From assembly GCF_000981765.1 (NCBI RefSeq), contig NZ_CP010975.1:992001-1056000 (forward strand): a DNA stretch of 64,000 nucleotides. The letters run 5' to 3'. The DNA comes from Kangiella geojedonensis. GTDB taxonomy: Bacteria > Pseudomonadota > Gammaproteobacteria > Enterobacterales > Kangiellaceae. Below the pieces are notes generated by a model. The model had not been told where the DNA came from, did no database searches, and saw only the letters and a program-made list of their open reading frames with translations. The translations under genes were made by a program, and so were the position numbers. Shown here one piece after another: positions 1-9,814 of the stretch; position 1 is the stretch's first letter, and each line of letters begins with the position of its first letter.

Positions 1-2
1 AA

Positions 3-170
3 GCTATTATTGAAGCGATCGAGCAAGCTAATAAAGAGGGTCGCAATGTCGCCGTGATTGATGGTAGGCTAATTGAACCGTCACTTCGCGAGTGGGCGGA
101 GCGAGTGATTAGTTTGTATAATACCGTCAAAGCAATAGGGCAGAATGAGCTATTAGGGGTGGTACGTTAG
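3..170 (+). CDS. HpcH/HpaI (CitE-like) CoA-ester lyase, C-terminal fragment
   Basis: The window opens inside this gene. The 55 visible residues begin AIIEAIEQANKEGRNVAVID and end at a TAG. The pattern EA...A..EGR.VAVIDGR.I, followed by an amphipathic helix, is the usual C-terminus of the citrate lyase beta / malyl-CoA lyase superfamily, which cleaves or forms 3-hydroxyacyl-CoA esters. The next gene, a double-hotdog MaoC hydratase, starts 15 bp downstream on the same strand. Pairing of a CitE-type lyase with such a hydratase is known for malyl-/methylmalyl-CoA metabolism. The catalytic N-terminal part is outside the window, so the substrate cannot be inferred. Confidence 0.75.
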   Translation, partial: AIIEAIEQANKEGRNVAVIDGRLIEPSLREWAERVISLYNTVKAIGQNELLGVVR

Positions 171-184
171 CTCTAGGGGATTCT

Positions 185-1243
185 ATGAATAAAGCATCAA
201 CTGGACACTTCTTTGAAGATTTTGCATTAGGGCAGATTCTCTATCATGCGGTTTCTCGCACTATAACTGAAGCCGATACGAGTCTCTATACGGCGTTAAC
301 GGGTAGTCGTTTTAGTCTTTATTGCAACAAAGAATTTGCACAGCAGCTAGGGTATGAAAAGCTTCCTATTGATAATTTGTTGTTGTTTCAAATCGCATTT
401 GGGAAAACCGTTGATGACATTTCTTTAAATGCAGTTGCAAACTTAGGCTATGCTGAGGTCGAGTTTTTAGAGACTGTATTCGTGGGCGATACTATTAGTG
501 TGGTGTCTGAGGTTATTGGTTTAAAAGAGAATTCAAATGGCAAAACGGGTATCGTTTATGTTCATTCAAAAGCGATAAACCAACACGGCTTCCAAGTACT
601 TAGTTGGAAGCGCTGGGTAATGGTTCATAAGCGTCAAGAAGGCATGCAGAATATGTTTGCGGTAGAGCCTCAGTTAGCCAACCAAGTCCCTTTCGAAAAT
701 TTAGCCACGCCTCAACCTTTTAATGCGGCAGCTTATGATTGTAAATTCAGTGGTGAAAACTTTAAACTTAATGATTATGAAGTCGGTGAGTGGATCGATC
801 ATATTGATGGTTTAACTATTGATCACAGTGAACACACTATGGCAACCAAGCTGTATCAAAATAATGCCAAGGTGCATTTCAATCAGCATCAAATGTCCTC
901 CTCTCAACACCAAAAACGGTTGGTATATGGCGGTCACATTATTTCTTTATGTCGTACCATTTCTCATAATGGCTTAGCGAATGCTCAATGGTTAGCCGCT
1001 ATTAATGGAGGTGCACATCTTAATCCGAGCTTTGCTGGGGACACTATTTATGCAGTTACGCAAGTGCTGGATACTCAGGAATTAGGCTCTGGCCTAGGGG
1101 CAATGCGTTTACGAACTCTGGGCTATAAAAATTGTTTATGGCAGGAATTGAAACCTCAGTTCGATAGAGCGGTGGAGGGCAAAGCACAACTTCCATCAGA
1201 TTTTGTGCTTGATTTAGATTATACGGTGCTTATTCCATCATAG
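185..1243 (+). CDS. MaoC-like double-hotdog acyl-CoA hydratase (mesaconyl-CoA hydratase type)
   Basis: A 352-residue protein. It begins with the MaoC-type signature GHFFEDFALGQILYHAVSRT, continues with T.ADTSLYTALTGS, and has a second hotdog half from about residue 175. The length of about 350 residues and the two tandem hotdog halves fit the mesaconyl-CoA / methylmalyl-CoA dehydratase type, which adds or removes water on branched C4-C5 CoA esters. An AGGGG Shine-Dalgarno lies a few bases before the ATG. It lies 15 bp after a CitE-like lyase and is probably co-transcribed with it. Together they could interconvert an unsaturated CoA ester with glyoxylate plus propionyl-CoA, or similar. The exact substrate is inferred from context only. 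Confidence 0.75.
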   Translation: MNKASTGHFFEDFALGQILYHAVSRTITEADTSLYTALTGSRFSLYCNKEFAQQLGYEKLPIDNLLLFQIAFGKTVDDISLNAVANLGYAEVEFLETVFVGDTISVVSEVIGLKENSNGKTGIVYVHSKAINQHGFQVLSWKRWVMVHKRQEGMQNMFAVEPQLANQVPFENLATPQPFNAAAYDCKFSGENFKLNDYEVGEWIDHIDGLTIDHSEHTMATKLYQNNAKVHFNQHQMSSSQHQKRLVYGGHIISLCRTISHNGLANAQWLAAINGGAHLNPSFAGDTIYAVTQVLDTQELGSGLGAMRLRTLGYKNCLWQELKPQFDRAVEGKAQLPSDFVLDLDYTVLIPS

Positions 1244-1299
1244 TGCTTATGATGCGGACTTTCTGCTCATTAACACTTTCTGTTCAAAAATTGAGGAAA

Positions 1300-1329
1300 C
1301 AATGCCTAGTATCAAGTTTCTAGGCATTG
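1300..1329 (+). terminator. Perfect inverted repeat downstream of the MaoC gene
   Basis: CAATGCCTAG at 1300-1309 is the exact reverse complement of CTAGGCATTG at 1320-1329, with a 10-base loop. It sits between the ends of two convergent genes, where a terminator is expected. No T-run follows, so intrinsic termination is uncertain. Confidence 0.4.
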
Positions 1330-1394
1330 CTTCTAGATGTATTAGCGTGTTCTTGGCTATCAACCGTTAAGGTGACTTAGAGCACGTAGCAAAA

Positions 1395-2849
1395 CTAGAT
1401 AACCTCACCTGCTCGCACAATCTTCATCGCGTTAGTGCCACCTAAAGTCCCCATGGAGTCGCCTTTGGTGATGATTACCAGGTCGCCATGTTGTACATGA
1501 CCATGAGTGATTAACTCGTCCACAGCTAAGCGGTTGACGTCATGACGTGCCAGTACGGTAGGATCGAACTCTAAAGCTTCAACACCACGGTATAAAGACA
1601 CTTTACGCAAAGTCTGGTTACTGCGACTGAGAGCAAAAATAGGTATGCCCGAACGGATTCGCGATAACCACAGGGCTGTAGAGCCTGACTCTGTTAAAGC
1701 GACAATCGCTTTTACGCCTTTCAAGTGGTTGGCGCTATACATAGCTGCCATCGCGATAGTTTCATCAATACGCTCAAACTCAATATCAATACGATGATTT
1801 GAGGTTTTGGCGAGAGACTGATTTTCAGCGCCTTGGCAAACATTTGCCATGGCATCAACAGTACGTGCTGGATTATCACCTGTCGCTGTTTCTGCGCTAA
1901 GCATGACCGCATCAGTGCCGTCTAAAATAGCATTGGCCACATCAAACACTTCGGCACGCGTTGGGATAGGGTTGTGAATCATGCTTTCCATCATCTGGGT
2001 TGCTGTGATGACAACGCGGTTTAAGGCTCGTGCACGATCGATAATACGCTTCTGAACACCAATTAACTGAGCATCGCCTATTTCTACCCCTAAATCGCCA
2101 CGAGCAACCATGACGGCGTCAGAAGCAAGAATGATTTCATCCAAAATACTTTCGTCATTGACCGTCTCTGCACGTTCAATTTTTGCCACCAGAGCTGAGT
2201 TACCGCCTGCTTCATGCAACAGCTGACGAGCTTCCTCAATGTCCGCAGCACTACGAGGGAAGGAAACGGCTAAATAATCCACATCCATACTAACCGCAGT
2301 TTTGATGTCTTCTTTGTCTTTCTCAGTAAGTGCTGGAGCAGATAAGCCACCACCAAGCAGGTTGATACCCTTATTGTTACTAAGAACACCGCCCACCACA
2401 ACGTTACAGACGATAGTGGTTGCCGTTGTTTCGATGACCTCTAACTGTATACGACCATCATCCAGCATCAAATGATTGCCAGCTTTAACATCATTAGGTA
2501 GATCTTTATAGTCAATGCCGACGGAAGAGTCTGTGCCAGAATATTTATCCAGCTCAGCATCCAGTGTAAATACATGCCCGGGCGTTAGATTAACCTTGTC
2601 ATTTTCAAACTTAGCAATCCGAATCTTAGGGCCTTGTAGGTCTCCTAAGACGCCGATGTATTTGTCCATTTCTTTGGCAATCTTACGAATCTTCTTTGCT
2701 CGCTTAATATGGTCTTCCGCTTCTCCGTGGGAAAAATTCAGTCGAAAAACGTTCGCGCCAGCTTCGATTAAGGAGCGTATTGCTTCTTCGGTATCGGTTG
2801 CAGGGCCTAATGTGGCAACTATTTTAGTTCTCTTTAGCATACAATTCAT
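1395..2849 (-). CDS. pykA: Pyruvate kinase (PykA type)
   Basis: A 484-residue cytosolic glycolytic enzyme that converts phosphoenolpyruvate plus ADP to pyruvate plus ATP. The N-terminal strand RTKIVATLGPATD, the NFSHG motif, the active-site region MVARGDLGVEIG and the following ITATQMMESMI are all present. The wording of these motifs, and the length, are closer to AMP-activated PykA (about 480 residues) than to PykF. ATGs at 2849 and 2840 are both possible starts and differ by three residues. It is monocistronic: the convergent MaoC gene lies beyond its 3' end and a terminator-bounded RND operon lies upstream. No odd features. Confidence 0.96.
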   Translation of the reverse strand: MNCMLKRTKIVATLGPATDTEEAIRSLIEAGANVFRLNFSHGEAEDHIKRAKKIRKIAKEMDKYIGVLGDLQGPKIRIAKFENDKVNLTPGHVFTLDAELDKYSGTDSSVGIDYKDLPNDVKAGNHLMLDDGRIQLEVIETTATTIVCNVVVGGVLSNNKGINLLGGGLSAPALTEKDKEDIKTAVSMDVDYLAVSFPRSAADIEEARQLLHEAGGNSALVAKIERAETVNDESILDEIILASDAVMVARGDLGVEIGDAQLIGVQKRIIDRARALNRVVITATQMMESMIHNPIPTRAEVFDVANAILDGTDAVMLSAETATGDNPARTVDAMANVCQGAENQSLAKTSNHRIDIEFERIDETIAMAAMYSANHLKGVKAIVALTESGSTALWLSRIRSGIPIFALSRSNQTLRKVSLYRGVEALEFDPTVLARHDVNRLAVDELITHGHVQHGDLVIITKGDSMGTLGGTNAMKIVRAGEVI

Positions 2850-2944
2850 TTCTATAAGACTTAAGAATAGTGTAAAGGTATCGCCAATGAATACAACTAC
2901 ATTTTAGTGAAATCACCCTCTAATTTAGGGGTAGAAGAGGTAAG

Positions 2945-2967
2945 AAAAAAGGGGCCGAAGCCCCTTT
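2945..2967 (-). terminator. Intrinsic terminator of the RND operon
   Basis: Read on the minus strand, AAAGGGGC-TTCG-GCCCC is followed by TTTTTT. This is a stable GC stem with a TTCG tetraloop and a U-tract, 20 bp after the RND gene stop. Confidence 0.9.
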
Positions 2968-2986
2968 CATTGTTTAACGTTTTCTA

Positions 2987-5900
2987 CTAACTATTTTCGT
3001 ATGCTTCACGTTGTTTTGCTTCTAGGCTTTTTGCATCACGTTTCAAGAACCAGTCTTTGGTTGAGCCAAGCGCAACGTAAAGACATGGCACCCAAATTAA
3101 CGTGATCACGGTGGCAAAGACGATACCAAACGCTAAGGATACAGCCATCGGTATCACTAGCTGAGCTTGCAAGCTTGTTTCCATCGTTATCGGTAGCAAG
3201 CCAAAGAATGTCGTTAGCGAAGTTAATACAATTGCACGGAAGCGTTGAGTACCTGCACTGATGGCCGCATCGGTACGGCTCATGCCTTCTTCACGCGCTC
3301 GGCCAATGAAGTCAACCATTAAGAGACTGTCATTCACAACAACCCCGGATAGAGCAATAATACCAAAGAATGAGAACATGCTTAGATCTAAGCCTAGAAG
3401 TAGGTGACCAAACATGGCGCCGATAATGCCAAATGGGATGGCAGACATAACGACGATAGGTTTGGAGTAAGATCTTAAAGGTATAGCCATGAGTCCGTAG
3501 ATTAGTAGTAATGCTATAGCGCCTCCCAACAATAACTCATTTGCTAGCGTTGCTTGATCTTCACTTGGGCCACCAGGTACAAGTTTAACAGAGGGATGCT
3601 CTTGCAATATGTCAGGAATAACATTCTGCATCATGTCACTATGAACTTGCCCTGGCGTGATAGGTGACTGCTGGCTGACATCTGCTGAAATGCTATTGGC
3701 GCGCACACCATCTACGCGCGAAATTCGTGAGTAGCCTTCGCCAACAGTATAAGTTGCAACGTCAGAGAAAGTGACATACTCTCCGCTTGGGGTACGAACT
3801 GGCATTTGTTCAAGATTACCAATGGAACGGCGGTCTACAAGCGGGTAACGGACAAACACTTTGACTTCTTCGGTATCACGTAAGAAACGCTGTGCTTCAG
3901 CTCCGTAGAAGGCGTTGCGAACTTGAGTTGAAAGACCTTGAACTGTTAAGCCTAAGTTACGGCCATGAGGTTTCAGATCAACAACGATTTCTTCTTTACC
4001 TCCAGAGAGGCCATCGCTGATATCGTAAACACCGTCATATTCTGATAGCTTGGCTTTGATTTTTTCCGAGACGATTTGTAGTTCGTCAATATCGCTACCA
4101 ATTAAACGGTAACCAACACCGCCACCACCAGGTCCGCCATTGCCGAAACTGACTTCTTGCACTGATGGAAGTTGCCCAACGCGGTCACGCCACATATCGG
4201 TAAATTCATACTGATTAATGGGCATATTTTCACTTTTAACCAACTCTGTCCACATATAAGCCCCAGTGTTGCTGTTGGTCCAAGTTACCGAATGTTGCTT
4301 AACGCCAATACCATATTCCGCCTTAACTTCCTCATGGATTTCATTAAGCTTTTCTTCAACAAGTGTAATACTCTTTATTGTTTGCTCAGCTGTCGAGCCT
4401 TCTGCCATTTTAACTTCGACAAAAATACCATCGCCAGGGATGTTGGGCATCATTGTGGTTTTAACCAAACCACCCTTAATGAACCCAAAAGTTGTGATAA
4501 TTAATAAGCATACAAAGCCTAATATAGTAAGACCACGATACTTCAAGAATTTTGCTAGTCCCGGCTTGTATACGTTTGCTATAAAACGTTTTAGATTTTT
4601 GCTGACAGTTAAACGAATACTGCGGAAAAACATTTTTGTAGATCGTAACTTTGGATTTTTAGTATCTTCAGGCTTATTTAACTTCATATGAGCCAAGTGG
4701 GCTGGAAGAATCAGTTTTGACTCAACCAAAGAGAAGAATAAACAAAAAATCACGACTAAGCCCATAGAGGCCATTGCATTTGTCCATGGCCCGCTAATGG
4801 CAAGAGTAGGGTAAAAGGCTGCCATGGTAGTTAGAACACCAAAGGTAGCAGGGAGAGCAACTTTACGAGCCCCTTTGACCACACTGTCGACACTATGCCC
4901 ATGCTTTTCGATGGATGACCAGGCACTCTCCGCGATAATAATCGCATCATCGACCACGATACCTAAGACCAGTATGAAAGCAAAGAGTGTGATCATATTA
5001 ATGGTCATGGCAAACTCAGGATACATATACATAAAAGCAAAGGCGCCTAAGAAGCATAAAGGAATACCAACCATCACCCAAAATGCTAATTTAAAGCGCA
5101 AAAACAATGCTAAAACTAAGAAAACAAGCGCAATCCCAGCAAACATGTTTTCTTGCATCATCTCTAGGCGACCTTTTAAGTAATAGGTGCCGTCGCCCCA
5201 AGCATCGATAGAAATACCGTGAGGCAGAGTGCCTTGCTTCTTATCTAAGTAAGCATAGACCTCTTCTGCAATTTTAAGGTCATCAGACTCCAGCGATGAC
5301 TTTATTCGCATGTTGACCGAGTCTTTACCATCTAATCTTGATATAAACTCATACTCAGCAAAACCATCATCAATAGCTGCAATATCGCCCACCATTAAGC
5401 TTGTTCCATCAGAACGCGTCATTAGGGGAATCTGAGCGAAGTCTAAACCTGTGTATGCTTGATTTTTAGTTCTTACTAAAATATCACCGCCACGAGTTTT
5501 AATCGTACCGCTTGGAAGGTCCAAAGAGTTGCTTCTGATAGCTGAGGCCACATCTTGAAGTGTGAGCCCGTACTTTCTGAGTTGATAGTCGTTTACGAGG
5601 ATTCCCACCTCATAAGGTCGAGTACCGTTAATTTCTACTATTGAAATGCTAGGCTGCGACAGAAGCTCGGTTTGTATTTCATTAGCATATTCCTTTAAAG
5701 TTCTTTCTCCAGCGTCACCAAATACACTGACCCACATCACTTGGCGCTGCATTCGATTTTCGTAAATAACGGGACGTTCAGCTAAGTCTGGAAGGTTGGG
5801 GATAGAGTCGATTCTAATTTTGACTTCATCCAATACTGAAGAAACCTCATATCCTTCATCCACTTCTATCGTAATTGTCCCAGAGCCTTCTCTTGCTGAA

Positions 5901-6169
5901 GACCTGATTTTTTTGATGCCTTCAATTTCTTTGATATTCTCCTCAATGAGAATAACAATGCCTTCCTCCACTTCTTGAGGCGCAGCTCCTGGGTATGGAA
6001 CTTGAACGCTTATGGAGTTAGTTAATAGGTCAGGGAATAACTGCTGTCTAAGGCTTAAAATACCAATAACGCCAGCTACGAATATAGCAATCATAAGCAG
6101 ATTTGCAGCAACAGAGTTCCGAGCAAACCATGAAATGATGCCTGTGTTAGAGTCAAATTCTTTAGACAT
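2987..6169 (-). CDS. RND-family efflux pump inner-membrane transporter (AcrB-like)
   Basis: A 1060-residue protein of the normal hydrophobe/amphiphile RND length. It has TM1 near residues 14-35, a large periplasmic loop, a TM2-6 block (about 340-480), a central cytoplasmic linker, a second periplasmic loop and TM8-12 (about 885-1040). TM4 carries the proton-relay pair in GIVVDDAIIIAE. In TM10 the sequence is SGVVVNDSLLMVDF, so the lysine found in AcrB TM10 is replaced by Asn, as occurs in several RND subgroups. The adaptor gene ends 9 bp upstream, so the pair forms an operon. No TolC-like outer-membrane partner lies in the window. The substrate is unknown. Confidence 0.93.
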   Translation of the reverse strand: MSKEFDSNTGIISWFARNSVAANLLMIAIFVAGVIGILSLRQQLFPDLLTNSISVQVPYPGAAPQEVEEGIVILIEENIKEIEGIKKIRSSAREGSGTITIEVDEGYEVSSVLDEVKIRIDSIPNLPDLAERPVIYENRMQRQVMWVSVFGDAGERTLKEYANEIQTELLSQPSISIVEINGTRPYEVGILVNDYQLRKYGLTLQDVASAIRSNSLDLPSGTIKTRGGDILVRTKNQAYTGLDFAQIPLMTRSDGTSLMVGDIAAIDDGFAEYEFISRLDGKDSVNMRIKSSLESDDLKIAEEVYAYLDKKQGTLPHGISIDAWGDGTYYLKGRLEMMQENMFAGIALVFLVLALFLRFKLAFWVMVGIPLCFLGAFAFMYMYPEFAMTINMITLFAFILVLGIVVDDAIIIAESAWSSIEKHGHSVDSVVKGARKVALPATFGVLTTMAAFYPTLAISGPWTNAMASMGLVVIFCLFFSLVESKLILPAHLAHMKLNKPEDTKNPKLRSTKMFFRSIRLTVSKNLKRFIANVYKPGLAKFLKYRGLTILGFVCLLIITTFGFIKGGLVKTTMMPNIPGDGIFVEVKMAEGSTAEQTIKSITLVEEKLNEIHEEVKAEYGIGVKQHSVTWTNSNTGAYMWTELVKSENMPINQYEFTDMWRDRVGQLPSVQEVSFGNGGPGGGGVGYRLIGSDIDELQIVSEKIKAKLSEYDGVYDISDGLSGGKEEIVVDLKPHGRNLGLTVQGLSTQVRNAFYGAEAQRFLRDTEEVKVFVRYPLVDRRSIGNLEQMPVRTPSGEYVTFSDVATYTVGEGYSRISRVDGVRANSISADVSQQSPITPGQVHSDMMQNVIPDILQEHPSVKLVPGGPSEDQATLANELLLGGAIALLLIYGLMAIPLRSYSKPIVVMSAIPFGIIGAMFGHLLLGLDLSMFSFFGIIALSGVVVNDSLLMVDFIGRAREEGMSRTDAAISAGTQRFRAIVLTSLTTFFGLLPITMETSLQAQLVIPMAVSLAFGIVFATVITLIWVPCLYVALGSTKDWFLKRDAKSLEAKQREAYENS

Positions 6170-6178
6170 GGCTAGCTC

Positions 6179-7447
6179 CTATTGGTTTACAGCTGCAGTT
6201 TGAGCTTTTTCACCAGCATCTGCCTTGCTGGATTGTTCATCATTACTCTTTTTATCTGCTACTTCTCCTTCACTCTTTGCTGCTTTCTCGCGCTCAGCCT
6301 TGAGTGTGGAAAGTTTCTTCACTTTCATACCATTGACAGGATTTTGTACAGGCGTTGTGATAACTTCTTGGCCGTCTTCCAACCCTGATTTTACGAAAAT
6401 TGTGTTGCTTTCAGTTCGAGCCAGCTCGACTTCCACTAGTTCAATTTCGCTTTCATTGACTAAAGTTAACACTTTATTTCCATAATAGAGTGCTTGTCGT
6501 GGTAGGGTGATTAGCCCATCTCTTTCTTTACCAGCAATTTCAGCTTTAACAAAAGTGCCGTAGCGTAAAGGTGTTTCACGTTCAGACTCTAATCCGTATG
6601 GGTCATCAATTTGTGCGACTAAGTAAGTTAGACGGTTGCTTTCCTCGACCACACCCTCCGTGCGAACAAGTTTGCCAAACCATTCTTTTTCCTCGCCAGC
6701 AAACACACCGCTTAATCTGACGTCAGGGTAAGTGTTTTCGTTATCTTGTCTTGGCAGATTCAAATAAGCCATTTGTTGATCTGGGATAGGTAGGCGTACT
6801 TCTGCGGTATCCGTTCCGAAAAGGGTCGCTACTTGAGTACCCATATTAACAAATTGTCCAAGGCCTACATTTTTAGTTTTAACCAATGCATCAAAGCCAG
6901 CTTTAACTTTAGTGCGCTCTAAGTCTTGTCGTGCGCGATACAGGGCTGCTTCTGCTGATTGAACCGATGCTTTCGCTTGATTGAGTTGCGGGATTCTCAG
7001 TACAAGGTCATTGGGTTCGCCTCGTCCAATTTTCTTCCAGTCTTTACGGGCTTGGTCTGTCGTTGCTTGGGCATTTTGTAGGTTAGCTTTTGCTTGAGCT
7101 AAGTTAGCCTCCGCTGAACGGACGCTTGCAATATAGTTAGCTGGGTCTACCTCAAGTAGTAGGTCTCCCTTGTTAACAAATGAGCCGACACGAAACTTGT
7201 CGGAAATTTTAGTGATTCGGCCACTGACTTCAGCCACTAAGCTGGTATTGGTGACTGGCTGCACAGGCCCCTGGCTGTCGACAAAGAATTGTGTAGACTC
7301 CTTGTTAACAATGGTAGTTTCAACAACCGTCGCTTGCACTACAGGTTTCTTTTTAGGTGGTGTAGGTGCTAGCTTTACCATTACGACAACAATAGCTACT
7401 GTTATCAATACAAAAGCTGTACCAGTCCAAAAAATTCGTTTAGTCAT
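6179..7447 (-). CDS. RND efflux periplasmic adaptor (membrane fusion protein)
   Basis: About 422 residues. An N-terminal anchor (IFWTGTAFVLITVAIVVVMV) is followed by a barrel-sandwich/lipoyl half (VAEVSGRITKISDKFRVGSF), a long alpha-hairpin with heptad Ala/Gln-rich segments (about 100-180), the second lipoyl half, and beta-barrel and membrane-proximal domains. The C-terminus is a charged Lys/Glu tail. Such adaptors link an RND pump to an outer-membrane channel. The reading frame extends to a TTG at 7459, but the ATG at 7447 with GGGG upstream is a better start. It is the first gene of the two-gene efflux operon. Confidence 0.9.
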   Translation of the reverse strand: MTKRIFWTGTAFVLITVAIVVVMVKLAPTPPKKKPVVQATVVETTIVNKESTQFFVDSQGPVQPVTNTSLVAEVSGRITKISDKFRVGSFVNKGDLLLEVDPANYIASVRSAEANLAQAKANLQNAQATTDQARKDWKKIGRGEPNDLVLRIPQLNQAKASVQSAEAALYRARQDLERTKVKAGFDALVKTKNVGLGQFVNMGTQVATLFGTDTAEVRLPIPDQQMAYLNLPRQDNENTYPDVRLSGVFAGEEKEWFGKLVRTEGVVEESNRLTYLVAQIDDPYGLESERETPLRYGTFVKAEIAGKERDGLITLPRQALYYGNKVLTLVNESEIELVEVELARTESNTIFVKSGLEDGQEVITTPVQNPVNGMKVKKLSTLKAEREKAAKSEGEVADKKSNDEQSSKADAGEKAQTAAVNQ

Positions 7448-7577
7448 AAAGCCCCGCAAAATACTGTAAAGACAGAAAAAATTTGATGATTACATTATAC
7501 GGAGCGAGAGTGCTTATAACTAATGTTTTGTAGTGACAAAAAGTTAACAAATGTTTCAGTCGACACACTATAGATAT

Positions 7578-7602
7578 AAAAAAAGGTGCCCGAAAGCACC
7601 TT
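7578..7602 (-). terminator. Intrinsic terminator of the S9 peptidase gene
   Basis: On the minus strand AAGGTGC-TTTCGG-GCACCTT is followed by a run of T, about 40 bp after the peptidase stop codon. Confidence 0.85.
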
Positions 7603-7640
7603 GAATAACAATAAGTTAAACAACTTATTTAGATTGGCTA

Positions 7641-9683
7641 TTAATTGCTGGTTAACCATTGATTGAGCCAGTCGTTAACGACTTGGTGCCACTGAATACT
7701 ATTGTTTGGTTTTAATACCCAGTGGTTTTCATCCTCAAAGATTAACAACTGGCTTGGAATTCCTTGTCTTTGCAAGGCGGTAAAAGTCCCCAGCGATTGC
7801 GTTTCAGGTACACGGAAGTCTTTCGTGCCTTGTACCACGAGCATCGGTGTTTTCCAGTTTTTAACGTGATGGACAGGGTTATGCTTTTCAAATGTTTCAG
7901 GGGTATCAAAGTAGGCGCCACCGTTTTCCCATTCGACAAACCATAACTCTTCAGTCGCGTAGTACATCATGCGGTTATCAAAAATACCGTCGTGGTTAAC
8001 CAGACACTTAAACTGTTCTGGCCATTGTCCCGCGATCCAATTGATCATATAGCCGCCATAAGATGCCCCTAGCGCACAGCTGTTGTCCGTATCGATAAAG
8101 TCATAGGTGTCGTCGATATAGTCCATACCTTTTTGAAGGTCGACCAATGGTTTTCCGCCCCAGTCACCAGTAATCGAGTCGGTAAAGTCTTGCCCGTAGC
8201 CGGTAGAACCGTGGAAATCAATCATGACCGCTACGAAGCCTTGTCCTGTATAGGTTTGCGGATTCCAGCGGTAATGGAAGTGATCACCGAAACTGCCCTG
8301 AGGGCCACCATGGATTAAAAACGCGAGAGGATACTTTTTATCAGCATCAAAGTCGGCGGGTTTGACTACGTAGCCATACACGGTTTCATCGTTCCAACCT
8401 TCAAAGCTAAATTGCTCGTAATCACCAAACTGTATATTAGCCAGTTTAGCTTTATTAACATGAGTAATCTGCTGTGATTCATTGTTCGCTAAATTCAATC
8501 GATACAAATCAGCTGGTTGTTTTAAATCATCATATTGGTATATCAACTGACCATTACCGACGCTGACGCCACCAACATAGCCTTTCTCTGTAAGCAGTGT
8601 TGGTTTTTTGGACTCTATATCGAAAGACCATAGTGATTTTTTACCGATATTATTGCCCGTAACATAAAGTGTCTTGCCATCTTGGCTAAAGCTATAACTA
8701 GCAACAGAGCGGTCCCAGTCTTTGGTTAAGTTGGTGACTTCGCCAGACTCTAAGTCTTTAAGGTGAATTTGGAGTCTGTCTGCTTCGAACCCAGGACGAT
8801 CCATCGCCAACCATGCCAACTTAGTGCCATCAGGACTAAATACTGGCTGGGTGTCCCATGCTGGATTATCTGGTGTGATATTAATTGCTTCGCCTCCACC
8901 AACAGCGACCTGATAGAGATCAAAGTTAGTCGAGCGAGACTCTTTTTCATCAGCGATTCGCAAGGCAAACACGACGGTCTTACCATCAGGACTGATGGTG
9001 TATTCTTCGGCTCCACCGAAAGGGCGAGAAGGGACATTACCATTCAAACTGTGTGACACAGGACGAACATTAGTAGCATTATCTCCAGATAGCTCCGCAC
9101 TGAATAGCTGACTTTGCGTGCCGTCTAACCATTGATCCCAGTGACGCACGAAGGTTTGGTGATAGAGTTTCCCCGTGGCTTTAGCACTTTTCTGCTTATC
9201 GAATTTCCTTTTACTGCACTCAAAGCTATCGCAGCCCGGAAATACTGATGCGCTGAAAACAAGGCGACTGTTATCGCTGGTGAGTTTATAAGTTTCTATA
9301 CCAACGGCTAAATCAGTGACCTGAATTATTTTTTTTGACGCTAAGTCGTATTTATACAGTTGGTTTGAGCCGTTTCGGCTGGATAAGAAATATAGTGCAC
9401 TGCCATCAGAAGACCAAGTAGGGGAGGTGTCAGCTGCTTGGTGCTTCGTGATTTGCTGGGTATCAGAACCATCGCTTGATACCGTATAAATATCGTAGCG
9501 GCCTTTATCAGCCTCAAGATCCGTTGTTCTCAGTTGGTAAGCAACTCTAGTTCCATCTGGAGAAAGAGTCGCCGCACCAACGCGGTTAAAAGTGACCATG
9601 TCCTCTGCTGTAAAGTTTCGCGGTTCAGCGGCTTGGCCCTGAGCCACTACCGTCAAACCCAGCATAAATGCTAAATATTTCAT
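7641..9683 (-). CDS. Secreted S9-family prolyl oligopeptidase-like peptidase
   Basis: A 680-residue protein with a Sec signal peptide (MKYLAFMLGLTVVAQGQAA). It has a WD40-like beta-propeller region (about 30-400; repeated SPDG, FSPDGTKLAW and SQDGKTL motifs) and a C-terminal alpha/beta-hydrolase domain. The catalytic triad is readable: Ser541 in GASYGGY, Asp622 in GTKDFRVP and His654 in DENHWV. HGGPQGSF gives the oxyanion segment. This fits the acylaminoacyl-peptidase/S9C dipeptidyl-peptidase subgroup, likely degrading peptides in the periplasm or outside the cell. That agrees with the amino-acid-catabolic gene content of the window. Monocistronic. Confidence 0.9.
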   Translation of the reverse strand: MKYLAFMLGLTVVAQGQAAEPRNFTAEDMVTFNRVGAATLSPDGTRVAYQLRTTDLEADKGRYDIYTVSSDGSDTQQITKHQAADTSPTWSSDGSALYFLSSRNGSNQLYKYDLASKKIIQVTDLAVGIETYKLTSDNSRLVFSASVFPGCDSFECSKRKFDKQKSAKATGKLYHQTFVRHWDQWLDGTQSQLFSAELSGDNATNVRPVSHSLNGNVPSRPFGGAEEYTISPDGKTVVFALRIADEKESRSTNFDLYQVAVGGGEAINITPDNPAWDTQPVFSPDGTKLAWLAMDRPGFEADRLQIHLKDLESGEVTNLTKDWDRSVASYSFSQDGKTLYVTGNNIGKKSLWSFDIESKKPTLLTEKGYVGGVSVGNGQLIYQYDDLKQPADLYRLNLANNESQQITHVNKAKLANIQFGDYEQFSFEGWNDETVYGYVVKPADFDADKKYPLAFLIHGGPQGSFGDHFHYRWNPQTYTGQGFVAVMIDFHGSTGYGQDFTDSITGDWGGKPLVDLQKGMDYIDDTYDFIDTDNSCALGASYGGYMINWIAGQWPEQFKCLVNHDGIFDNRMMYYATEELWFVEWENGGAYFDTPETFEKHNPVHHVKNWKTPMLVVQGTKDFRVPETQSLGTFTALQRQGIPSQLLIFEDENHWVLKPNNSIQWHQVVNDWLNQWLTSN

Positions 9684-9772
9684 GACTATAGATTAATCCC
9701 ATTTGGTTAAAACATGTGCCAGCACTATACAAAGCTTTCAAAGGCAAGTCGATAAAATCCATCAAAATCCAG

Positions 9773-9800
9773 TTGACAGGATCGACCTCCGTGCTAAAAT
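9773..9800 (+). promoter_or_regulatory. Sigma70 promoter of the tRNA-Ala/tRNA-Glu transcript
   Basis: A perfect -35 TTGACA (9773-9778) and -10 TAAAAT (9795-9800) are separated by 16 bp and followed by a GC-rich discriminator (GCGCGCC). Such discriminators are typical of stringently controlled stable-RNA promoters. The mature tRNA begins at 9815. Confidence 0.75.
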
Positions 9801-9814
9801 GCGCGCCAGTTTAG

